Positions 30,801 through 38,913 of a stretch of 46,014 nucleotides of DNA are shown here, piece after piece. Under the pieces are notes generated by a model, which saw nothing but the letters and a program-made list of their open reading frames with translations, had not been told where the DNA came from and did no database searches. The translations under genes and the position numbers were made by a program. Origin of the DNA: DASPJR01 sp035628505 (GTDB lineage: Bacteria; Planctomycetota; SZUA-567; H5-PLA8); assembly GCA_035628505.1 (NCBI GenBank), contig DASPJR010000228.1, positions 1-46,014 of the forward strand, written 5' to 3'. The number at the start of each line of letters is the position of its first letter. The first letter of the stretch is position 1.

Positions 30801-32733
30801 GTGATGTGCTGCCCACCCGGTAACCGGTGCCGCTTCCCAGAGTAACGATGACCGTTTCGTTATCATCAGCGGTACCGTCACTGACGGGCGTAACCGTCAG
30901 TTTTACGGAGGATTGATTGGCCGGAATCGTGATCGACGTGCCGAGGCTGGTATAGTCAGTGACGCTCGTGGCCGTTCCACCGACCGAGAAATTTACTGTC
31001 AGAGCGGCTCCAGCCGTGCCGCTTCTTGAAATCAGGAAGCCGCCGGGCGTTGGCCCTGCTTCCGAGGCATTTGCAACATCGGTAAGAATTGTCACAACGG
31101 CGTCGCCGTCATTGTCTGCGATAGTAACGGTATCGTTCGATGGCGTGCCCACGTTGTAGCCGGCCCCAGATGTAACCGTGGCCACGACGGTTTCGTCGCC
31201 TTCAGCCACGGTATCCTCTGACGGCGTGATCGTGATTGTGGCGCTGGAAGATCCCGCGGGAATTGTCACGCTCCCGGGCGGAGACTGATAATCGGTGCCG
31301 CTCGTTGCAGAGCCAGAGTAGCTCAAATTAATGGTCATAGCGGCCGCCGTTGAACCGCTGCGCGTCACTGTAAAGACGCCAGTGGCCGCGCCCTGCTCTG
31401 CCGCCGAATTGTCCGAAGCTGAAATTGTAACGACGGGTGTATCGTTCGGGGTTCCTGTGCCGGTCTCAACGAAGGCAAATGTGCTTCCCTGGTCCGATAC
31501 ACTTGCGGGCATTGCGGTGGAACTGGCAAATGTCTCGTTATTCTTTACCAGAGCGAATTCAAGGATCTGCCCGGCCTTTCCGTCTGACTGGCTGTCTTCA
31601 ACCTTAATCCACCACTTGCGGCTGGCCGAGGGAGGCCAGTAAGCCTGGAAGTCGGACGCATCGAGCGTCACATAGATGTTCGCGTTCGCGGTGTCCGTAC
31701 CCGTGACGAAGTTCCGGCTTGTTCCGTAAAATTGAAACGACGCATCCGGGCTGGTGGAGCTGCCTACGCCAAGAACGACATTCAGTGTTCCACGCGCCGT
31801 ATGGTCGACCTTCACTCTCGCCTCGATCGACGGCGCATACTTGGCCCGATCGGAGCAGAAAGCCAGCTTCGGAAAAACGGACGTTGTCCCCAGGGCGTCA
31901 TAGGCAATCCAGAAGTAGCCTTGATCGCCGAAGCTCGTGCCCCAGGAGTTCTGAATCTTCAACGCGCCGACGTGTCCGGCTCCGTCGTTTTTATTGTCGT
32001 CCCAACCGATAACGGTTACCGCATGACCGCCTGAAATATTGGCTCCGGGATACCACACGTAGCTTGAAGTTCTCAAATGCGACGTTTTCAGGTTATCGTC
32101 GACTCGGAATGCGATATAGAGCGGGTTGCCTTCGTAAAGCTTCGATTTAATTGATTGCAAATCATTCTTGTCGATCTCGCCGTACCAGCTTGAACCAATG
32201 GCATTGTTGCGGAACTTCAGCGCCTGCGATGACTGCGCCTGTGTCGGCCAGAGCGTGAAGTTACTTTCATTGTACGGCATGTCGGACAGCTTTGCGGCTC
32301 CGCGACGATAGATCAGCCCGAAATTGATCACGTGGTTGGATCCGTTGTCCTGGCCGCCATTGGTCTGGTTATAGACATACGCAGGGCTGAACGCGTTGGA
32401 TCTCTGGGTAATATCCAATCCGGAGTCCGCGCGTTCATAGAAGGACTTGATGGCATAAGCCGTCGTCCACGCTGCGCAGGAGCCCTGTTGGCCCTGGTCG
32501 CCCACTAGCGGCATGGAAGCGCTTAAATCAAATGTCGCCGGAAGGGCTGCCCGCGAACGCGAAACATAAAGGGCGCCGGTTGCCGAGCCCGCAGCCGGTT
32601 CAACGTGCCCCAGTCCCCGCGGGACAAGATCCGATGCGGCTTTAAACACAGGCTCTTTATGCGGAGTCTCACCGCCGAACGAGACGTTCAACGTTAAGGC
32701 TACGATCGCGAACAGGGGCATAATTGATTTCAT
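27832..32733 (-). CDS. Secreted papain-like protease with Calx-beta, PPC-like and PKD domains
   Basis: A 1633-residue exported protein. After a signal peptide (about 1-20) comes a C1A papain-like domain (about 64-300). It shows GDQGQQGSCAAW with the oxyanion Gln80 and nucleophile Cys86, His237 in SGGHAVTVIGWDD, and Asn262 in IQNSWGTSFGDQGYFWI. Downstream are about five Calx-beta repeats (for example FTVTRSGSTAAAMTINLSYS with SVTIPAGSSSATITI). From the third onward they alternate with about three PPC-like modules (NDNFANRITINGS...GEPAHAG...SVWWxFT). Then come one PKD domain (VTWDFGDGTTGTGATATHEY) and a C-terminal beta domain of about 150 residues of unknown type. There is no PEP-CTERM-type tail. 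The catalytic residues suggest an active cysteine protease displayed outside the cell. Its start overlaps the stop of the TPR gene (ATGA), so the two are coupled. Confidence 0.9.
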   Translation of the reverse strand: MKSIMPLFAIVALTLNVSFGGETPHKEPVFKAASDLVPRGLGHVEPAAGSATGALYVSRSRAALPATFDLSASMPLVGDQGQQGSCAAWTTAYAIKSFYERADSGLDITQRSNAFSPAYVYNQTNGGQDNGSNHVINFGLIYRRGAAKLSDMPYNESNFTLWPTQAQSSQALKFRNNAIGSSWYGEIDKNDLQSIKSKLYEGNPLYIAFRVDDNLKTSHLRTSSYVWYPGANISGGHAVTVIGWDDNKNDGAGHVGALKIQNSWGTSFGDQGYFWIAYDALGTTSVFPKLAFCSDRAKYAPSIEARVKVDHTARGTLNVVLGVGSSTSPDASFQFYGTSRNFVTGTDTANANIYVTLDASDFQAYWPPSASRKWWIKVEDSQSDGKAGQILEFALVKNNETFASSTAMPASVSDQGSTFAFVETGTGTPNDTPVVTISASDNSAAEQGAATGVFTVTRSGSTAAAMTINLSYSGSATSGTDYQSPPGSVTIPAGSSSATITITPSEDTVAEGDETVVATVTSGAGYNVGTPSNDTVTIADNDGDAVVTILTDVANASEAGPTPGGFLISRSGTAGAALTVNFSVGGTATSVTDYTSLGTSITIPANQSSVKLTVTPVSDGTADDNETVIVTLGSGTGYRVGSTSRATVTIKESLIVRPANDNFANRITINGSSATVNGTNVDATAETGEPAHAGSSAGNTVWWTWTPASSGYVAISTEGSDFDTVLAVYTGTSVSGLTLVDSNDDFAHFLTSKVTLPVTAGTVYQIAVGGAFTDSLGAVTLSVGAALPTISVYVLDRWASEVGPENGNFAIVSNVVLNSPLTVNFSVAGTATSGADYTALPASVTIPAGSSGTNINVVPITDGVADPDETVEVSLTTATTYVISTNQPSTGTVTIKETATIRPGNDDFANATSISGSPFSNTVDTTYATGELGEPAHAGIVGNASVWYKLNATQTGTLTVSTASSGYDTLLAAYSGSALTSLTLLASNDDEDYDNSIYTSLVRFPVSAGTTYYIAIDGYEGDAGALSLSVSFSALPIVYIKANKPLAEEFNAVPGQFTISRTGATTAALLVKLQIGGTAVNGIDVAPLPESVTIPAGAGSITLDVKPFDDAEREGYEYVLVDIQSSVDYLFGTSLASYDYVDIRDNESNPPINDNFAGRITLTGTRPYLASGTNVDATREAGEPKHAGNNGGSSVWWAFTVTADTSINVSTAGSAIDTVVAVYTGTSVDGLTVIASNDDEDYDNGIYTSRASFTALANVTYLVAVDGYDGATGRIALTVTSTSLPIVSVDASVINATESGSKSGYFTVRRSGSLVNPLTVSLNFAGVATNGTDYEQIANSVTIPAGLTYLDIAVKGKDDSTLEGSESVIASVQANSAYIIAAPNSASVSLNDDEVFTSKLTSTSPASATPNPAKINETVTFSVTPNSSNALVTWDFGDGTTGTGATATHEYAAAGTYSAHMTSTLNNGVTSDLKDEASLSITVKKNVLPAYAIKRKFTLNFGRTFKDSIDFTLTTNGNTFVYFDRFDFQAATDGKTIKAFVGDTQIGSATLFKGKGTGTGKFTWTARKGTIRFALSKVDSLKAILEPYNVTNDDVFFRTVFVPFSIEFEGTRYGGTYKVFYKAKRFKTGTGKY

Positions 32734-33866
32734 TTGCTTTGCCCTATTTGTGAAAGAATTTCCTGCGCCCGCGCCTGTAACCCTTGCCAGGCGTTCTGCG
32801 CAGCCAGAGGGTCCAGGAGAGATTTTGCTTCAGTGAATTTTCGCTGACGAAAAAGCGCATCCGCCAGTTCCATGCTGGCTGCCGCTTTCAGCGCCTCGTT
32901 GTCGGCAGCGCTGATGGCAGCCCGGGCCTGCTCTTCAGCGGCGTCGGCGAGCTGCAATTTCAGAAACTCGCGCGAAAGATGCAGCGATTTGCGGTAACCG
33001 TCCGGCATCGTGGCAGCGCTCTCCAGGATCTTCTTTTTCGCTGTTGCGCTGTCGTTTTTCTTAAGCGCCGCCCTGGCCAGCAATGCATTGGCAGATTGCT
33101 GGTACTCCGGAAAATTGCCTGCGAGTGCAGAGAGCACTTTCTCCGCTTCAGCAATATCGCCTGCTTCGATCAGTGCGGCGCCGAGTCGTTCCTGGAGTTC
33201 GGGCTTGCCGGCTTTGGCCGCGACTGCGGCTTTTAAAGTTTCCACTTTTGCGGACGGATTATCGTGCTGCAGGTTGATGATGAGGGACAGGAGTGCCTCG
33301 TTTTCAGGATTTGCGGCGAAGCGCTGCAGGTACTCTGCGATTTTCTGATTCTTCGTGCCTGCCTGCTTAAGAATGGCTTCTATCTGGCTGGCGGCCCCTC
33401 GACGGAAAGCCTCGACCGGATTTTCGATTGCAATCTCTTCGAATCCGGCGAGAGCGCCTTTGGTATCGCCAGTTCTTAGAAGAGTTGCAGCAATATGAAG
33501 CTTTGCCTCTGCCGAGATTACAGGGTTGGGATCGCGCGCAAGTTCGTCCCAGACCCGACGGGCCTGCGCCTTGTCATTCTCGGAACCGGTCGCTTCGAGT
33601 GCCTGTCCCAGATCGATCTTGTACTTTGCAATTTTCTCTTTGTCGCGCTCGAGTGAGATCGCCTGGCGATAAAGCTTAGCCGCCTCGGCATAGAACTCGT
33701 ATTTAGCATAAATGGCGGCAACATCCGCGTAGAACGAACCGGGAACTTCGCGCGAAACCTTAACCTGTGGCAGCTTTATTGTCGTTTCGCCGGCCTGACA
33801 GAATGGTAGAAAGAAGGGCAGACAACAACAAAGAAAAGAACTGCGTATCGGTACGCGTTCGATCAT
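32730..33866 (-). CDS. Secreted TPR-repeat protein
   Basis: A 378-residue protein with a signal peptide (RSSFLCCCLPFFLPFCQA, cleavage near 25) and tetratricopeptide repeats through the rest. Examples are SFYADVAAIYAKYEFYAEAA, KLYRQAISLERDKEK, AAGKPELQERLGAALIEAGDI and RKFTEAKSLLDPLAAQ. It probably works as a periplasmic scaffold. Its stop codon overlaps the start of the giant papain-like protein by four bases, so the two products are made together. It may help with secretion, folding or control of that protease; this is inference from coupling alone. The upstream region has a minus-strand TATACT (33902-33897) with TTGAAA (33923-33918) at a short 15-base spacing. The ribosome binding site is weak. 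Confidence 0.85.
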   Translation of the reverse strand: MIERVPIRSSFLCCCLPFFLPFCQAGETTIKLPQVKVSREVPGSFYADVAAIYAKYEFYAEAAKLYRQAISLERDKEKIAKYKIDLGQALEATGSENDKAQARRVWDELARDPNPVISAEAKLHIAATLLRTGDTKGALAGFEEIAIENPVEAFRRGAASQIEAILKQAGTKNQKIAEYLQRFAANPENEALLSLIINLQHDNPSAKVETLKAAVAAKAGKPELQERLGAALIEAGDIAEAEKVLSALAGNFPEYQQSANALLARAALKKNDSATAKKKILESAATMPDGYRKSLHLSREFLKLQLADAAEEQARAAISAADNEALKAAASMELADALFRQRKFTEAKSLLDPLAAQNAWQGLQARAQEILSQIGQSK

Positions 33867-33896
33867 CAGTTACAGCGCCTTGATTTGGGTAGCGCG

Positions 33897-33923
33897 AGTA
33901 TATTCATAAAAATGTATTTTCAA
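33897..33923 (-). promoter_or_regulatory. Candidate promoter of the TPR/papain-like operon
   Basis: On the minus strand TTGAAA (33923-33918) and TATACT (33902-33897) are separated by 15 bases, shorter than ideal. They lie in an AT-rich spacer about 30 bases upstream of ATG 33866. Confidence 0.35.
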
Positions 33924-34037
33924 ATGTGAAGAAACACAAAATTACGTATTAATCGGTATAAAAATACGCACGTGTGCAACTTTTTACAAAAATGGCCCGG
34001 CTGCTGCACTGCCCTATGCGGATCAGGAGCGGCCGTT

Positions 34038-34568
34038 ATGGGTCACGAAGGTTTACCCTGTCACGCTCAGATTGAATCGTATACTGCGCAGACGCTCATG
34101 CGAACGGCGCCCCCGGCGATATCCGCCGATGCGACGTTGCCATGGGCCGCAACCTTCCTCTGTGAAAACCGTCTTTCGGCGGCGCCCGTCGTGGACGACA
34201 GTGGAAGGCTGATTGGTGTCATCAGCCTGACTGATTTGGCTGCGGAAAAGCAGGCGCAAGCACAGCCGCATTTCTCGTGGCCCCACTACGCTCAATCGCG
34301 CCTCGATTTTTACGAAAGAACCAATCTCGATCTGCCGCCCGATCATAACCGCATGCCTCCATTCGAAGAGGAAGAGCGGCTTGTTCGCGATATCATGACG
34401 CCGCATGTCTATTGCGTCACTCCGGAAACCCCTGCTACTCGCGTAATCGAGCAGATGCTGGAGCGGAAAGTTCATCGTTTATTCGTAGCCAGCACGCCAG
34501 GCCAGTTAGTAGGGGTGATCAGCACCTTCGATATCCTGCGCGCCCTTTCTCCCGCGCGGAGCGCTTAG
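34038..34568 (+). CDS. CBS-domain pair protein
   Basis: A 176-residue cytoplasmic protein made of two CBS motifs. The first is AQTLMRTAPPAISADATLPW and APVVDDSGRLIGVISLTDLA. The second is VRDIMTPHVYCVTPETPATR and LFVASTPGQLVGVISTFDIL. A segment of about 50 residues with WPHYAQSRLDFYERTN sits between them. CBS pairs bind adenosine ligands such as AMP, ATP or S-adenosylmethionine and usually regulate a partner; no partner domain is fused here. I chose ATG 34038 because AGGAG lies eight bases upstream; the frame extends to 33972 but in sequence of non-coding character. It is divergent from the TPR gene. Confidence 0.88.
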   Translation: MGHEGLPCHAQIESYTAQTLMRTAPPAISADATLPWAATFLCENRLSAAPVVDDSGRLIGVISLTDLAAEKQAQAQPHFSWPHYAQSRLDFYERTNLDLPPDHNRMPPFEEEERLVRDIMTPHVYCVTPETPATRVIEQMLERKVHRLFVASTPGQLVGVISTFDILRALSPARSA

Positions 34569-34646
34569 AGGGTTGTACGTCCGCCTGCTTACAGCTTTAC
34601 TCGCAAACGCGGTGTACGTCTTCTTACCTGGTAAGGAGAACCACGT

Positions 34647-35333
34647 ATGCACTCTAATCGGTTGACGATGATCGCAGTTCTGGTCCTGAGCATGACAGTG
34701 GTCTGTGCGGAAGATGGCGTCATCGAGCCCTTCAATGGCAAGGACTTGTCCGGCTGGAAATTCAAAGGCAACAACGCAGCCGCAGCCAAAGTGAAGGTAG
34801 GCAAAGCATCGCTCGATCCAAACAACCCAAAACTTTTTGTCGTCTCGGAAGGCAATGAACTGATCAATGTTGAGCGTGGCGTGGACTTTTATTCCGAAGC
34901 CAAACACGGCGATGCAGTGATCGAACTTGAACTGATGGTTCCGAAGGGCTCCAATTCAGGTGTGTACGTGATGGGCGAATACGAAGTCCAGGTGCTCGAC
35001 AGCTTCGGCGTAGCCAAACCTGGAACCGGTGACATCGGCGCACTCTATGGAGCGGCGCCGCCAATGGTGAACGCCGCAAAAGCTCCCGGCGAGTGGCAGA
35101 AATTTGTGATTGATTTCCGAGCTCCGAAGTTCGATGGGCAGGGCAAGAAGATTGCGAACGCCAAGTTTGTCAAAATCGAGCTCAACGGCAAAACCATTCA
35201 GGAAAATGTGGAGATGAAGGGCCCCACCCCCGCAGGCTTGACCGGCAAAGAAGCTCCGACCGGCCCCATCATGTTTCAGGGCGACCACGGTCCAGTCTCC
35301 TTCCGTAACATCAAGATAACGCCGGTGAAGTAA
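34647..35333 (+). CDS. Secreted DUF1080 (3-keto-disaccharide hydrolase-like) protein
   Basis: A 228-residue protein with a signal peptide (about 1-21, MIAVLVLSMTVVCA) and one DUF1080 domain, a jelly-roll fold related to concanavalin-like lectins. Landmarks are IEPFNGKDLSGWKFKG, DAVIELELMVPKGSNSGVYV, YEVQVLDSFG, GALYGAAPPMVNAAKAPGEW and PIMFQGDHGPVSFRNIKI. The family is greatly expanded in Planctomycetota and Verrucomicrobiota, and some members hydrolyse 3-keto-glycosides. The substrate here is unknown, and no oxidoreductase partner is adjacent. AAGGAG lies upstream of the ATG. It is probably periplasmic or surface-located. Confidence 0.9.
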   Translation: MHSNRLTMIAVLVLSMTVVCAEDGVIEPFNGKDLSGWKFKGNNAAAAKVKVGKASLDPNNPKLFVVSEGNELINVERGVDFYSEAKHGDAVIELELMVPKGSNSGVYVMGEYEVQVLDSFGVAKPGTGDIGALYGAAPPMVNAAKAPGEWQKFVIDFRAPKFDGQGKKIANAKFVKIELNGKTIQENVEMKGPTPAGLTGKEAPTGPIMFQGDHGPVSFRNIKITPVK

Positions 35334-35500
35334 GCAGGCTCCGGGATCGGGTGGGCTGCAACTGGGCAGCTGTTTCTACGCACAGCGCAAAGCTATCTTA
35401 TTCATTGCTTTTCTCACCTTTGAGACACTCTCAAGCACACGTGAGTTCTTAAATTACGTGATTTTTAGCGGTTTTCTGACGCGCACGATTTACGATTTCG

Positions 35501-35506
35501 TATAAT
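35501..35506 (+). promoter_or_regulatory. Consensus -10 box (TATAAT) upstream of the FHA gene
   Basis: A perfect TATAAT lies in an AT-rich stretch 44 bases before the GTG start at 35551. The -35 is unclear (CTGACG at 35476-35481 would leave 19 bases). The predicted transcript starts near 35513. Confidence 0.5.
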
Positions 35507-35550
35507 ACTGGCGTACAAATTACTGTTCAGCTAGCAACCGGGATCAAACA

Positions 35551-36711
35551 GTGGCCAAGCTGGTCTTCAAAAGCGGTCCGTACTCAGGCAAGAGCGTCGC
35601 GCTGCCCCTTGGTAAGAGCCTGACCATGGGACGCAACCGCGACTTGGAACTGCCTTTGCCTGACATGAAGCTTTCGCGACGGCACTGTCAGATTCTCTAC
35701 AGTGGCGAAAAGTGCATTCTCAAAGACCTCGGCAGTACAAACGGCACTTTCGTCAACGGGACACGCCTGACTGACGAAGTTGAGCTCAACGATTTCGACC
35801 GTATCGTGTTGGGCGACACTGAAATTGAATTTCATTATGCCGAGAAAGTGCCTCTTCCCCACAACTTTGATCCAGCCGGGGCTGATCCGTTCGGACTGGA
35901 TGATGATCCTCTTACCGGCGCAGCTGTGCCCGCGTCCGGTACGGGTCTGCCTCCAACAAAGGCTGTTCCGCCGATTGTGCGACAGCACGCGGCAGTGCAG
36001 ATGGAGCAGCCCAATGTTCAATTTGATTCAGGTCCGGCGCTGATCATCGATACCAACCTGGACCATCTCAACAGCGAGCAAGCGCTCGAACCGGAACTGG
36101 TCTCCGCCGCGGTGGCTGCCGATCCGCTGGCCGAAGCTCTGCACGAAATGATGATGCCCTTGCCTCCGGAGCCGCCGCCGTTAAATCTGCCAGAGATTCC
36201 AACCACACCCACTGGCAAAGCAAAGCTGGTGTTCTGTGAAGGTTGTGAAGGCAGTATTCCTCTGCTTGAAATCGATTTGGCTCTGGCGAAGGAAGTAAAC
36301 GGCAAAATGTACTGCAAGGAATGCCTCGCGGCCGGCAAGCATGCTGCTGCGGCAGCAGCGGTCGCTCAGGCGCCTGCTCCAGTTGCAGTTCGCGGCGAAC
36401 CGCCAACCGTTCGCGTCGTCAGGCCTCCGGCTCCGCCGAAAGAAAATGTAGACGCCATGCTCGCCGGGCTCGAGCAGGAAGCGGTTGTGGTCGATACTAC
36501 ATTGAAACGCGGCAGCACGGTGCTGGATGAAGATCAGGCAGCGCAAAAGCTCAATCAGTTGCGAAAGGTTCAGGAGCAACACGTCCCGCGCCATAATGCG
36601 CCTGTCCAGCCGCACACACCTGCGGCTCCCGCAAAACCGGTTCAGTCACCGAGACCGCAGACTCGCGACGTTAAAGAAGAGCTCGGCGAAGAATTTGAAG
36701 AGATCGGCTGA
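35551..36711 (+). CDS. FHA-domain protein with internal zinc ribbon
   Basis: A 386-residue cytoplasmic protein. The N-terminal FHA domain (about 2-95) has the phosphothreonine-binding residues: GRNRDLELP (Gly27-Arg28), LSRRHC (Ser42-Arg43, His45) and DLGSTNGTFVNG (Asn64, Asn69). A Pro/Ala-rich linker follows, then a four-cysteine motif CEGC (229-232) and CKEC (255-258) that probably binds zinc. The rest is disordered, with an acidic end (EELGEEFEEIG). FHA domains read phosphothreonine, so this protein is a likely reader for Hanks kinases such as those at 3357-5336 and 22261-24918. That link is inference; no kinase is adjacent. The start is GTG 35551. The gene for a CPBP membrane protease follows after 30 bases. 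Confidence 0.88.
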   Translation: MAKLVFKSGPYSGKSVALPLGKSLTMGRNRDLELPLPDMKLSRRHCQILYSGEKCILKDLGSTNGTFVNGTRLTDEVELNDFDRIVLGDTEIEFHYAEKVPLPHNFDPAGADPFGLDDDPLTGAAVPASGTGLPPTKAVPPIVRQHAAVQMEQPNVQFDSGPALIIDTNLDHLNSEQALEPELVSAAVAADPLAEALHEMMMPLPPEPPPLNLPEIPTTPTGKAKLVFCEGCEGSIPLLEIDLALAKEVNGKMYCKECLAAGKHAAAAAAVAQAPAPVAVRGEPPTVRVVRPPAPPKENVDAMLAGLEQEAVVVDTTLKRGSTVLDEDQAAQKLNQLRKVQEQHVPRHNAPVQPHTPAAPAKPVQSPRPQTRDVKEELGEEFEEIG

Positions 36712-36741
36712 TTTCGTCTTACCCGTCCTCGGAAAACAATC

Positions 36742-37605
36742 GTGAGCATGGAAGCCGCCCAGGAAAGCCCCTCTGTGCCGGGCGCCGAAGGTGCCGGCTA
36801 TTTCCGCGAAACGCACCAGCCGATCTATTCCGCAGCTCTGGTGCTTCCCTTTTTGCTTTTCTACGAAATCGGACTCTGGTTGATCCGTTCCGACGAAATT
36901 AACGGCGGCGATGCAATTCTGCTGAATCTCGGCGGCCCTATCCTGCGCTCCCTGGGCCTGGGTTACACATCCGCATCGATGGTGGTACTGGCAGCCGTGT
37001 TTGTGGCCGCACAGATTCATCGCAAAGGCAGCTGGCGCATCAACATCAGTTATCTGATCGCGTCGCTGTTTGAAAGCCTGCTCTACGCTGTGGTGCTTTT
37101 CATGCTGCTCGGGTACCTCGTGCAGTACTTACCGCGCTCGCGTGCAGAGTCCGGAAGTACTGCCATGCCTGTTTGCGCGGAAGAGAGAACGTCTAGACGC
37201 GAGATTGCCCGCACTTACGAGACCAAAGCAGAAGTTCCTGTCACAGCGGCGCGAAGCAGCCAACAGTACCGCCCCGGCCTTCGCGATTTTGTCCTTTATT
37301 GCGGCGCCGGAGTTTACGAAGAACTCGTTTTTCGTGTGATTCTGCTGGGACTGCTGATGCTGGTTTGTACCAAGCTCTTCCATATGGAGCACGCTTACGC
37401 GGCGGTCTGGGCCGTCATCGTCGGAGCGGTCATTTTTTCCGCGTTTCATCACATTGGCGGAGAACCATTCTCACTGGGTCCATTTATTCAGCGCATTTTC
37501 GCAGGGCTTTATTTTTCGGCGATTTACTTCAATCGATCATTCGGGATCGCCGCTGCCAGCCATGCCCTTTATGACATCCTTGTCGGGCTGAACCAATACG
37601 TCTGA
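36742..37605 (+). CDS. CPBP-family intramembrane metalloprotease
   Basis: A 287-residue multi-pass membrane protein of the CAAX protease/bacteriocin-processing (Abi, CPBP) family. The three catalytic motifs are visible: YEELVFRVI (Glu193-Glu194, Arg198), FSAFHHIGG (His236-His237) and AASHALYDIL (His274). Hydrophobic segments lie at about 28-48, 78-92, 103-130, 198-215, 222-237 and 252-275. A cytoplasmic-looking insertion of about 50 residues (130-180) precedes the catalytic part. The substrate is unknown. The gene follows the FHA gene closely and may share its transcript. GTG 36742 or ATG 36748 may start it. Its stop codon abuts that of the next gene on the opposite strand (TGATCA). Confidence 0.88.
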   Translation: MSMEAAQESPSVPGAEGAGYFRETHQPIYSAALVLPFLLFYEIGLWLIRSDEINGGDAILLNLGGPILRSLGLGYTSASMVVLAAVFVAAQIHRKGSWRINISYLIASLFESLLYAVVLFMLLGYLVQYLPRSRAESGSTAMPVCAEERTSRREIARTYETKAEVPVTAARSSQQYRPGLRDFVLYCGAGVYEELVFRVILLGLLMLVCTKLFHMEHAYAAVWAVIVGAVIFSAFHHIGGEPFSLGPFIQRIFAGLYFSAIYFNRSFGIAAASHALYDILVGLNQYV

Positions 37606-38163
37606 TCAGGGCAGCTTGATGATTCCAAAGATTTCAAAATAGTAGCGGAACGAAAGCTCTTTTACTCCTCGCTGTACACCAGCCAGCAGCCGCAAGCGCT
37701 GCTCGCCTTCATACTTATACTCTTCGTCGCTGACAAACGCGCCATCTTTCCAGACCTGAATATTCTCGATTTCGCCCTCTGGTTCGGCATCATCGTTGCC
37801 GGCCTTGCTACCGGCCTTTACGAGGGCAAGGTCGCCGGGCTCCCACAGGCGAAACTGCCCTTTGGCCGGTTCGGGAGTAATCGTCACATCCAGCAGGTAA
37901 AAGTCCCGCTCGGGTGTCTCGGGGGGCTCGGCACCAGATTCCTCTCTGGCCGGGGCAGCGGATGACGTGACATCATTTACGCGAACGGATGCTCCCCTCA
38001 GCACCGCGCCTTTGGCTTTAAAGGGCAGTGTAAACAGATAGCGCACGAGAAAGCGAAGATTCAGCAGGAACAGGAGGGCGATCCCGAGAGAGGCCCAGAA
38101 AGGAAGATAACGGATCGCGAAGACCACCGCGACAATCGAAAGAATCAGCAGCAAGCGAATCAT
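37606..38163 (-). CDS. Small membrane-anchored protein of unknown function
   Basis: I do not recognise this 185-residue protein. Two hydrophobic segments open it (MIRLLLILSIVAVVFAIRYL and WASLGIALLFLLNLRFLVRY), followed by a soluble beta-rich region of about 130 residues. That region contains VLRGASVRVNDVTS, an acidic Pro/Glu linker, RDFYLLDVTITPEP, FRLWEPGDLALV, EGEIENIQVWKDG and LSFRYYFEIFGIIKLP. The C-terminal domain probably faces the cytoplasm. ATG 38163 has AAGGG just upstream; ATG 38178 is an alternative, and the frame runs open to 38283. It is convergent with the CPBP gene and divergent from the lipoprotein gene. Confidence 0.7.
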   Translation of the reverse strand: MIRLLLILSIVAVVFAIRYLPFWASLGIALLFLLNLRFLVRYLFTLPFKAKGAVLRGASVRVNDVTSSAAPAREESGAEPPETPERDFYLLDVTITPEPAKGQFRLWEPGDLALVKAGSKAGNDDAEPEGEIENIQVWKDGAFVSDEEYKYEGEQRLRLLAGVQRGVKELSFRYYFEIFGIIKLP

Positions 38164-38306
38164 AGCACCCTTGATCATACACTCGCATTGGCGTCCCGGC
38201 GAGGCGAACTGCGTTTTGACTTCTGCACGTGCTTGACAGCAATTGTGTAAACGGTGATAACTCTGGCGGTTAGGAACAATCAACGCTTAATGCTGGAGAT
38301 GCACAC

Positions 38307-38837
38307 ATGAGCTTCCGAAATCGTCTGCTGACCCTCTCCCTGTGCTGTGCCGTCAGCGCGTCGCTCCTGATGCTCAGCGGCTGCGAAGACGTGCAGGCCC
38401 GCAACACGGCCGCCGAATCCTCGGCGGGAGTTCGAAAGCTCGAGTCCGAAATACAATCGCTTCGAGACGATAATGCGAAAATGCGCGAGCAGATCAAGGC
38501 CGTGCAGGAAGCGCTCGCCAAGCAAGTGACTGACCGCATGGATAAGCTGGAAGAACGGCTTCTGCTGGTCAGCAAGGATCTGCTCGACAAGGTGGCCAAA
38601 GATGCAGACGCGACGCGCCAGACCGCGTCCACGATTGTCAATTCGGCGCGCGGCGATTACGACAAGGAACTGAACAGCGTCAAGACGACGCTTGCCGGAG
38701 ACATTCAGAAAATTCGCGACGAGATGAAGACCACGATGGAAGACCTGAAGAAGTTCATGGACAATCAGCTCCGCGAGCTCTACCCCTACGCCTATCAGCC
38801 GCGCCGCCAGGGTCCGCCTGAAGCTGAAACGAAGTAA
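38307..38837 (+). CDS. Coiled-coil lipoprotein
   Basis: A 176-residue predicted lipoprotein. The signal peptide ends in LSGC (lipidated Cys26). Residues about 42-155 form a long heptad-like coiled coil rich in Glu, Lys, Asp and Leu (RKLESEIQSLRDDNAKMREQ and further). A Pro/Tyr-rich tail follows (LYPYAYQPRRQGPP). The layout is that of a periplasmic rod anchored in a membrane by lipid. GGAG precedes the ATG. CorA lies 76 bases downstream; a functional link to Mg transport is not shown. The family is not recognised. Confidence 0.78.
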   Translation: MSFRNRLLTLSLCCAVSASLLMLSGCEDVQARNTAAESSAGVRKLESEIQSLRDDNAKMREQIKAVQEALAKQVTDRMDKLEERLLLVSKDLLDKVAKDADATRQTASTIVNSARGDYDKELNSVKTTLAGDIQKIRDEMKTTMEDLKKFMDNQLRELYPYAYQPRRQGPPEAETK

Positions 38838-38913
38838 ACGCGCTGGAAGATCGTTGCAGGACTGCTCTAATGTGCCACTTCGCAACGAATGTGGAACATG
38901 AGGGCGGTCCTGC

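Noticed and set aside
27832..32733. Internal nucleotide repeats in the Calx-beta/PPC gene as a possible CRISPR or mobile repeat array
   Set aside because: The repetition follows protein domain units of about 90-140 codons and is divergent at DNA level; there are no uniform repeats with spacers.
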